In this document: positions 45,101 to 49,191 of the stretch, one piece after another | Position numbering within the stretch: the first letter of the stretch is position 1 | How the letters are laid out: the number at the start of each line of letters is the position of its first letter | Assembly (NCBI GenBank): GCA_947496555.1 | Contig: CANMDH010000043.1 | Coordinates: forward strand, 1-49,191 | DNA length: 49,191 nucleotides | Direction of reading: 5' to 3' | Source: an uncultured Aquimarina sp. | Lineage (GTDB): Bacteria; Bacteroidota; Bacteroidia; Flavobacteriales; Flavobacteriaceae | The notes under the pieces: model-generated | Seen by the model: only the letters and a program-made list of their open reading frames with translations | What the model was told of the DNA's origin: nothing | Databases searched by the model: none | Program-made: the position numbers and the translations under genes

Positions 45101-46356
45101 CGTTTACATTTGGAAGCCAGTCAGAAATTAGGGATTTGGCAGCACGTAATGGATGGCTTACATTATATCAAGACTTTAATGAACAATATAGAGAGGTCGA
45201 AGGAAGACAGTTTAATGTTCAAGCTTCTTTAGGGTTGTTGAAAGATCTAAAAATTGATATTAGTGCAAATAGAAAGTATTCTGAAACGTATACCGAAAAT
45301 TATAGAGTAAACCTCGACACCGATGGAAATATTGATGTAGATAATCCGTATGCATCCCTAACGCCCAATGTGTTTGGTAATTTTACAATTTCGACATTGC
45401 TTATTAATACGTCATTTAAGAAAAGTGATGAGTTTAGCTCTGAAGCATTTGATGATTTTAGAGAAAACAGACAGGTAGTTGCGGATCGTTTGGCAACAGA
45501 GTATTATGGGGTACCCGCTGCAGACTTACCAAGAAGTGATGAGGCAGAATCAAATGGATATCGTTATCCTGTAGGCTTTGGCAAAACTAATCAAGCTGTA
45601 CTTTTACCTGCATTTTTATCGGCCTATACGGGCACAAGTCCCGAAAAAGTCCAAAAAGGAGCATTAAGAGATGTGCCATTACCAAATTGGGATCTAAAAT
45701 ATACAGGTTTAATGAATCTAAAATGGTTCAAAAAACGTTTCAAACGGTTTTCTGTTGCCCATGGATATCGTGCCAATTATACCATTAATCAGTTTCAAAC
45801 CAATCTAGAGTTTCAAAACCGAGGAGATGTTGATCAGGCAGGTAATTTCAGAAATCCTATTTTATATTCAAATATTAACCTTACCGAGCAATTTAGTCCT
45901 TTGGTTCGATTCGATATGGAAATGAAAAATTCGATCAAGATTCTTGCAGAATGGAAAAAAGATCGAGCCCTTTCATTAAGTTTTGATAATAACCTTCTTA
46001 CCGAGATTCAGGGTAACGAGTATATTATTGGACTTGGGTATAGACTAAAAGGATTAACCTTTGCTACCCGTATCGCAGGTAGGAAACAAGTCCTAAAAAG
46101 TGATCTCAATTTAAGAGCAGATATATCACTACGCCAAAACGAAACCTTAATTAGATATCTGGATTTGGATAATACACAGGTGACAGCGGGACAAGATATT
46201 TATGGTCTAAAATTAACGGCAGACTATGCACTTAGTAAAAATCTAACGGCCTTATTCTTTTACGATCATACATTTTCTGAATATTCCATTTCTACAGCAT
46301 TCCCGCAAACAACTATTCGAGGAGGTTTTACGCTGCGATATAACTTCGGAAATTAA
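39127..46356 (+). CDS. sprA: Type IX secretion outer-membrane translocon and gliding motility protein SprA
   Basis: SprA is the giant outer-membrane beta-barrel through which type IX cargo leaves the periplasm; it is also needed for gliding in flavobacteria. The protein has 2409 residues, in the family's usual size range. TTG at 39127 is taken as the start because it alone gives a signal peptide (FFRIVVCLITLYSGVLHSQ). Recurrent alternating hydrophobic strands (for example FNVQASLGLLKDLKIDISANRKYSETY) run through the second half, and the C-terminus ends in a strand, GGFTLRYNFGN. A Lys/Glu-rich, low-complexity insert occupies about residues 1899-1940. It is co-transcribed with ruvA; gcvH follows after 128 bp. 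Confidence 0.96.
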   Translation: MSSSNYLHFNFFRIVVCLITLYSGVLHSQENETVRDSTSTTFSLGEISLPDPNSIITKYEYDPITNRYIYREMLGDFNVKYPLFLTPKEFEALIEEEQRRAYFKEKIEAFSGKKDGSEEKRKNLLPIFYVNSGFFESVFGGNEIEIIPQGSVEMDLGLLYTKQDNPAFSPRNRSNFTFDFDQRISLSLLGKIGTRLQITANYDTESTFDFQNQLKLEYTPTEDDIIQSIEVGNVSMPLNSSLIQGAQSLFGVKLGMQFGRTTITGVFSEQRSETRSVNVQGGGTVEDFELFALDYDENRHFFLSHYFRDTYDRSLTSYPFINNNIQITRIEVWVTNRATSAQTLTNARNIVALQDLGESNVSGNITIPPGLFNPGAGSFPDNSNNDLDPEQIGPTGPVTEAVRQVSTVQQGFIGPISGFNEGFDYAILENARKLNTSEYTLNTQLGYISLNQRLNNDEVLGVAFQYTTGGQVFQVGEFANDGVDATIGDNTGSDIEVGSSQSLVVKMLKSPIVNVTLPIWDLMMKNIYSTGAFRLEQNDFRLNILYSNPSPVNYITAAEGSSLPLPDDVDQTTLLKVFNLDRLNPNNDPVQGGDGFFDYVPGLTVDTENGRIVFTSVEPFGEYLFNKLNNGPVGANYTNPDSYNPNQEEYVFRDLYTQTKVIAEQRSADKNYFQLKGRYKSSGQDGIPLGAFNVPQGSVTVTAGGRILQEGVDYTVNYQLGRVNILDEALLASNTPIQVSTENNAVFGQQTKRFTGLNIEHKFNDDFIVGGTFLNLNERPITQKSSYDFEPINNTILGLNLSYATEVPLLTRLVNKLPNIDTDVPSNVSVRAEGAYLIAGAPKGADFDGKVTTYIDDFEGAQTRIDVSSPLSWELSSVPIGFGNPDASNETIVNGIESGYKRAKLSWYSIDPIFYSNSRPSGINDESLASNRTRRVFINEIFPNTDIPQGQSLALFTLDLNYNPAQRGQYNFNPAYAPGSALPQPDPEENFAGITRQLTSTNFEQSNVEFIEFWLMDPFFTGTAGTQEPLTTDTSGTIVFNLGNISEDVLKDGRKQYENGLPTVGVDGNATDTDYARVPVNQSLIYAFDSEGQARVDQDAGFDGLSDADEKAKPEFAAFSSLDDPSGDNYTYFLQAEGNDVVERYRNYNGTQGNSPTDVTNDDRGNTTFPTAEDVNRDNTMNTINSYFEYEIPIFPGMDLGNDGGTGYISDAPPPIEIEASGRIIQTRWVRFKVPIYEPTNQFNISDFRSIRFMRMYLTGFDQPVLLRFGNMDLVRGDYRRYIQLGNTTNDPTSGLNVFGDSDVIVTSVSAEETPNYVTPPGVVREQLNNNNNIIREDERSLALTVNNLQSNASTSDARGVYKNFNVDMRQYENLEMFLHAEELPTGTPLQDGDLKAFIRMGNDFTDNFYQIELPLVVSDRNEIAEDDVWPEANRLSVPLEILQEVKSNIIGGGGTFDATELNFFDGPNDLRVGIKGNPSLGDIRVMMVGVKNDSGSDQSGTVWFNEMRLSDLKNQGGWAAVANMDANIADFANVSASGRITTIGFGGIEQGPNERSLEDTKQYDVTTNVNLGQLLPKKWGVQVPFNYSRGEELITPQYDPEFQDLELQDLLDAAPTAEEREQRERQSTDYTKRQSFNVIGLRKERTGDAKPMPYDVENFTFSGTYNQTDHRDFEIEKSLDQTIRLGGTYDFTFQPKEIEPFKKVKLLGKSKYFDLLKDFNFNLLPTSVAVSSNINRQYSEQVFRDITLGPDDIRLPALFQRNFLFDWQFGINYNLTKSLNFSFTSANNRIVKNFIDENNVVDNTIDIWSGLFDIGDPNTHNQQLQVNYEIPFNKIPLFKFMRATYSYNADFQWVKGSEALKTLEDVPDLGNTVQNANVHTINGSLDMNTLYKYVGLTKIKPGKRKAKKDKNSKDKEEKEESKETKKASKAKAGAKRGKSKLSVGDKAYNTLIGLVTAVKKVNVNYQQDNGIFLPGYTREPGFVGTLKPTTAFTFGSQSEIRDLAARNGWLTLYQDFNEQYREVEGRQFNVQASLGLLKDLKIDISANRKYSETYTENYRVNLDTDGNIDVDNPYASLTPNVFGNFTISTLLINTSFKKSDEFSSEAFDDFRENRQVVADRLATEYYGVPAADLPRSDEAESNGYRYPVGFGKTNQAVLLPAFLSAYTGTSPEKVQKGALRDVPLPNWDLKYTGLMNLKWFKKRFKRFSVAHGYRANYTINQFQTNLEFQNRGDVDQAGNFRNPILYSNINLTEQFSPLVRFDMEMKNSIKILAEWKKDRALSLSFDNNLLTEIQGNEYIIGLGYRLKGLTFATRIAGRKQVLKSDLNLRADISLRQNETLIRYLDLDNTQVTAGQDIYGLKLTADYALSKNLTALFFYDHTFSEYSISTAFPQTTIRGGFTLRYNFGN

Positions 46357-46484
46357 GATTTTTTCGATTTTATAATAAGAAAGGTTATTGACAATTGTTT
46401 TTTAATAATTTTTTTGTTGGTTTTCATGAAATCTAACAAAATAGAATTATTTTCGTCGGAAGATTAATTTAAATACTTTTTTGG

Positions 46485-46865
46485 ATGAATATTCCTTCAG
46501 AATTAAAATATACCAAAGATCACGAATGGATCAAAATTGACGGCGATATCGCAACAGTAGGTATTACCGATTTTGCACAAGGCGAATTGGGAGATATTGT
46601 GTATGTAGAGGTAGAAACCGTTGGAGAAGAACTTGACCAAGAGGAGGTTTTTGGTACCGTAGAGGCGGTAAAAACGGTTTCAGACTTGTTTCTTCCTTTA
46701 ACCGGAGAGATTATAGAGTTTAATGAGAATCTAGAAAGCGATCCCGAAGTTGTAAACAGCGATCCTTATGGAGAAGGTTGGATGGTAAAAATAAAGATAT
46801 CCGATACATCTCAAATAGATGGTTTATTATCTGCAGATGATTATAAAGAAATTATTGGGGCATAA
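46485..46865 (+). CDS. gcvH: Glycine cleavage system H protein
   Basis: GcvH carries the lipoyl arm that shuttles the methylamine group between the P, T and L proteins. The 126-residue length is standard. It has the characteristic start [14 protein letters not shown], the [17 protein letters not shown] strand region, and the lipoylation site [16 protein letters not shown], with Lys63 as the modified residue. [12 protein letters not shown] marks the C-terminal half. No other gcv genes are in the window. The gene's 3' end overlaps the start of the VanZ-like gene. Confidence 0.97.
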   Translation: MNIPSELKYTKDHEWIKIDGDIATVGITDFAQGELGDIVYVEVETVGEELDQEEVFGTVEAVKTVSDLFLPLTGEIIEFNENLESDPEVVNSDPYGEGWMVKIKISDTSQIDGLLSADDYKEIIGA

Positions 46866-47259
46866 ATTCCTTTTGGTACTAGTAATTTTATATTCTATTT
46901 TAATTACCTGGGCGTCGTTAGCAAGATTTATAATACCGTTTAAAGTTGGCGTACAAGGAAGTGATAAAATTGGGCACTTTGTGGCCTACTTCATATTTAC
47001 AATTATTTTATTTTCTTTTTTGTTCTTTTCAGAAAAGAGAAATGAAAACTTCAAACAAAGTTTGATTAAGTCATCCTTGATTTGTTTTTTTTATGGAGGA
47101 CTTATGGAATTATTGCAAATGCTATTAACAAATTATCGAAGCCCAGAATGGAATGACATGTTAGCCAATACAAGTGGTATAATTTTTGCGGTAATTTTAC
47201 TGAAAACGTTTGAAAATAAATTGATTATATTTAATAAAAAGAAGAGCCTTATAACTTGA
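46837..47259 (+). CDS. VanZ-like membrane protein
   Basis: This small inner-membrane protein has about 140 residues and four helices: about residues 8-27, 42-62, 70-90 and 110-130. It carries VanZ-type marks: W-x-S-L-x-R near the first helix, [14 protein letters not shown], and GGLMELLQM...[16 protein letters not shown]. VanZ proteins are associated with teicoplanin resistance in Gram-positives, but in this phylum the function is unknown. The preferred start is ATG at 46837, which overlaps gcvH by 29 bp in another frame; the earlier in-frame ATG at 46819 is possible. This gcvH-vanZ order is frequent in Flavobacteriaceae, so coupled translation is likely. Confidence 0.82.
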   Translation: MIIKKLLGHKFLLVLVILYSILITWASLARFIIPFKVGVQGSDKIGHFVAYFIFTIILFSFLFFSEKRNENFKQSLIKSSLICFFYGGLMELLQMLLTNYRSPEWNDMLANTSGIIFAVILLKTFENKLIIFNKKKSLIT

Positions 47260-47290
47260 GCAAAAACACATTTGTCGTTTTTTGGCTCAA
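47256..47290 (+). terminator. Hairpin overlapping the VanZ-like stop codon
   Basis: The segment ttgagcaaaaac pairs with gtttttt-ggctcaa with a 2-base bulge, giving about 12 bp around the loop acatttgtc. It begins one base before the stop codon at 47257. No T run follows, so termination is doubtful. Confidence 0.35.
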
Positions 47291-47348
47291 TTAACAGACC
47301 GGATAAAAGTTAAAAAACTCAATTTTTGTTTTACATTTTTATCTTTAA

Positions 47349-47380
47349 TTGGAAATTACAAAAGAAATTAGCTATTTTAG
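47349..47380 (+). promoter_or_regulatory. Promoter candidate for the first TonB gene
   Basis: TTG at 47349-47351 lies 21 bp before TATTTTAG (47373-47380), a one-mismatch version of the TAnnTTTG box. The spacing agrees with the Bacteroidota -33/-7 arrangement. The TonB start at 47404 lies 24 bp further. Confidence 0.4.
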
Positions 47381-47403
47381 CAATCCTATAACGTAATATA
47401 ATT

Positions 47404-48129
47404 ATGGAACCTAAGAAAAATCCTAAAGCAGATTTAAACAAAAGAAGTACCTTGTTCCTTCAATTAGGACTTGTTCTTGTACTTTTTATAACATGGCAAG
47501 GAATAGAGTGGAAAACGTATGATAGAAGTAATATAGATATTGGTCAGGTAAATCTTGACGAATTGGAAGAGGAAGATGTGCCAATTACTCAAAATCTAAA
47601 TACACCACCACCTCCACCACCTCCACCACCAGCTCCAGAAATTATTGACGTGGTAGAAGATGAGGAAGAGGTAGAAGAGACTATAATCGAATCTACAGAA
47701 ACTAATCAGGAAGAAGAAATTGTTGAAGTAGAAGAGGTAGAAGACGTTGAAGAAGAAGAAGAAATTGCAGATGTACCTTTTGCAGTAATTGAAAATGTGC
47801 CAATTTTCCCAGGATGTGAAGGTGCAGGAAATAATGCTGCAAAAAAGAAATGTATGAGTGATAAGGTTAAGAAATTTGTGAACCGTAAATTTAATACAGA
47901 GCTTGGTAATGAGTTGGGGCTATCTGGTGTAAACAGAATCTATGTTAGATTTAAAATAGATAGAGGTGGTAATATCGTTGGTGTTCAAGCTAGAGGACCG
48001 CACCCAAGATTAGAAAAAGAAGCTCAAAGGGTAGTAAAAATGTTACCAAAAATGACTCCAGGAAAGCAAAGAGGAAAAGCAGTAGGTGTACTGTACTCAT
48101 TACCTATAGTTTTCCAAGTGCAGGACTAA
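47404..48129 (+). CDS. TonB family energy-transducing protein (paralogue 1)
   Basis: TonB proteins link ExbBD energy at the inner membrane to outer-membrane receptors. The 241-residue protein has one N-terminal membrane anchor (about 19-37, LFLQLGLVLVLFITW). A Pro-rich run of eight prolines (about 61-68) is followed by a strongly acidic, Glu/Val-rich spacer (about 75-120). The C-terminal TonB domain (about 150-241) contains GVNRIYVRFKIDRGGNIV and HPRLEKEAQRVVKMLPKMTPG. A FPGCEG motif with a second Cys (KKCMS) is found just before it and recurs in the next gene. exbB and exbD are not adjacent. A perfect terminator follows, so it is transcribed apart from paralogue 2. Confidence 0.92.
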   Translation: MEPKKNPKADLNKRSTLFLQLGLVLVLFITWQGIEWKTYDRSNIDIGQVNLDELEEEDVPITQNLNTPPPPPPPPPAPEIIDVVEDEEEVEETIIESTETNQEEEIVEVEEVEDVEEEEEIADVPFAVIENVPIFPGCEGAGNNAAKKKCMSDKVKKFVNRKFNTELGNELGLSGVNRIYVRFKIDRGGNIVGVQARGPHPRLEKEAQRVVKMLPKMTPGKQRGKAVGVLYSLPIVFQVQD

Positions 48130-48152
48130 GAAATAATATTCTTTAAAATATC

Positions 48153-48187
48153 AGAATCCCGTCTACATGTAGGCGGGATTCTTTTTT
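48153..48187 (+). terminator. Terminator between the two TonB paralogues
   Basis: The segment agaatcccg-tctacatgtagg-cgggattct is a stem of 14 bp, with one G-U pair, closing a small loop (48153-48182). The run tttttt follows. It lies 23 bp after the stop codon. Confidence 0.85.
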
Positions 48188-48235
48188 GGTATGCTTGTTG
48201 ATTCAGATTTAATTGTAACGTTAAAACTAAATATT

Positions 48236-48982
48236 ATGAGTAACAAGCACGATGCTAATGTACGAAAAAGTACATTGGTAAACTTTCAGATTGGACTTAT
48301 AGCAAGTCTCTTATTTTCGTATCTAATGTTTGAGGTGTATACTGCTGTACCTATTGTAAATCAGCCGCCACCTGTTACAGTTGATGACGGAGAAACCTAT
48401 GTGTGGGATGGTAGATTTACCGAGTATCAGGAACCTGAAGAGAAAGTGATTGCCGAGAAGCAAACTAAACCTGTGGTGGATCCAAAAGAGTTCGAAATTG
48501 TAGACAACGATGCGGCTATTGAAGAGATAGGTGAGGAATTTAAAAATAAACCCGTAGAATCATCTCCTATTGATCCTAGCGCATTGCCAGATGATCCAGA
48601 TGATGACGATAAGGATCCAATTAGCTACCCTTTTACAAAGATAGAACGTGTTCCTGTTTTTCCTGGCTGCGAAAAATTGAAAACTAATGCAGAAAGAGCG
48701 GCTTGTTTTTCAGAAAAGATCCGAAAGATTGTTTCTAAAAAATTCAATACAGGTTTGGGAGAACGATATGGTTTAACAGGGTTGCAAAGAATCTATACAC
48801 AATTTGACGTGGATGCTAATGGATTGATAACAAATATACAGGTACATGCTCCGCATCCAAAATTAGAAAAAGAAGCAAAACGTGTTATTAGTTTATTTCC
48901 ACAAATGACACCAGGAAAACAACGGGGTACCCCTGTAACGGTAAAATATCAATTGCCAATTGCTTTTAAAATACAAGATTAG
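48236..48982 (+). CDS. TonB family energy-transducing protein (paralogue 2)
   Basis: This 248-residue paralogue starts at ATG 48236 (MSNKHDANVRKSTLVNFQ); an in-frame ATG at 48191 is less likely because the leader would begin right at the upstream terminator's T run. It has one membrane anchor (about 18-38), then a short Pro segment (NQPPPVTVDD), an acidic linker ending DDPDDDDKDP, and a C-terminal TonB domain closely similar to paralogue 1. Shared marks are VFPGCE with a following Cys, NTGLGERYGLTGLQRIYTQF and HPKLEKEAKRVISLFPQMTPG. The linkers differ greatly. The pair looks like a tandem duplication with diverged spacers, possibly serving different receptors. Confidence 0.9.
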   Translation: MSNKHDANVRKSTLVNFQIGLIASLLFSYLMFEVYTAVPIVNQPPPVTVDDGETYVWDGRFTEYQEPEEKVIAEKQTKPVVDPKEFEIVDNDAAIEEIGEEFKNKPVESSPIDPSALPDDPDDDDKDPISYPFTKIERVPVFPGCEKLKTNAERAACFSEKIRKIVSKKFNTGLGERYGLTGLQRIYTQFDVDANGLITNIQVHAPHPKLEKEAKRVISLFPQMTPGKQRGTPVTVKYQLPIAFKIQD

Positions 48983-49015
48983 AAACATAAAGAGGCTGTA
49001 TAAAAAATAAGTTGT

Positions 49016-49096
49016 TGTCATCCTGAACTTGATTCAGGATCTCATAATACTTTGTAATTAATAATAATGAGATTCTGAAATGAATTCAGAATGACA
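49016..49096. repeat. Double-hairpin intergenic inverted repeat (MITE/REP-like)
   Basis: The arms tgtcatcctgaa... (49016-49045) and ...ttcagaatgaca (49067-49096) are about 30 bp each and complementary with a few mismatches and G-U pairs. Each arm also contains its own palindrome: tcctgaa-cttga-ttcagga and ttctgaa-atgaa-ttcagaa. Beyond the arms, gtataaaaa (near 48999) and ttttatac (near 49110) suggest that the element extends to about 48995-49120. I know such sequences as dispersed intergenic repeats in Bacteroidota. The remaining bases to the window end show no gene. Confidence 0.65.
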
Positions 49097-49191
49097 TTTA
49101 TTAAGACTTTTTATACCTTTAGTTTGCAAGTGTATTATATTTAAAAGAGAAAAGATTAGGTGAACTAATTTTCAGACTAAGACAATTAAAA

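Noticed and set aside
46837-47259. VanZ-like protein as a glycopeptide resistance gene
   Set aside because: There is no vanA/H/X context, and VanZ-like proteins occur widely next to gcvH in this family without any resistance link.
1-49191. CRISPR arrays, tRNA, rRNA and prophage genes
   Set aside because: I looked for regularly spaced repeats, cloverleaf-like sequences, ribosomal RNA stretches and phage structural genes and found none.

Overview
The window comes from a member of the Bacteroidota, almost certainly family Flavobacteriaceae, possibly a marine Aquimarina-like genus (the genus is inference). The evidence is low-GC DNA, TAnnTTTG promoter boxes, weak ribosome binding sites, the alternative complex III / aa3 oxidase operon, a 2409-residue SprA of the type IX secretion system, a hybrid two-component regulator, and a transmembrane AraC regulator. 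I saw no rRNA, tRNA, CRISPR array or transposase.

Layout. 1-6.4 kb: a tandem-domain universal stress protein (minus strand), then rimP-nusA-infB behind a leader carrying a terminator-like hairpin, then a convergent SPOR-domain protein. 6.5-18.3 kb: one respiratory operon, actABCDEF-coxB-coxA, encoding a quinol:cytochrome c oxidoreductase and the aa3 oxidase core, closed by a strong terminator. 18.4-19.0 kb: a tiny minus-strand gene for a double-glycine leader peptide. 19.0-23.5 kb: ruvB, a secreted amidohydrolase and a cytochrome P450. 23.5-31.1 kb: an accessory segment with a 120-bp inverted-repeat element, a secreted Asp-box protein, an orphan hybrid two-component regulator, a membrane AraC regulator, and two more double-glycine leader, Cys-rich peptides, closed by a terminator. 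31.1-36.0 kb: queG, then a sodium/solute symporter with a lipoprotein trehalase, preceded by a LacI-type palindrome. 36.1-49.2 kb: the conserved block maeB, ruvA, sprA, gcvH, vanZ-like and two tandem TonB paralogues, ending in a double-hairpin intergenic repeat.

How the genes work together. The act/cox genes carry electrons from menaquinol through ActB Fe-S clusters and ActA/ActE hemes to CoxAB, with proton translocation. The trehalase probably releases glucose outside the inner membrane for the neighbouring symporter. maeB supplies NADPH and pyruvate. sprA is the outer-membrane pore for type IX export and gliding. The tonB genes link inner-membrane energy to outer-membrane receptors.

The least explained content is the set of three small peptides sharing an EQxxINGG leader end but with quite different Cys-rich cores. 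Two form a mini-operon directly after a membrane AraC regulator and an orphan hybrid sensor. No exporter or modifying enzyme lies in the window, so any bacteriocin or signalling role is inference.
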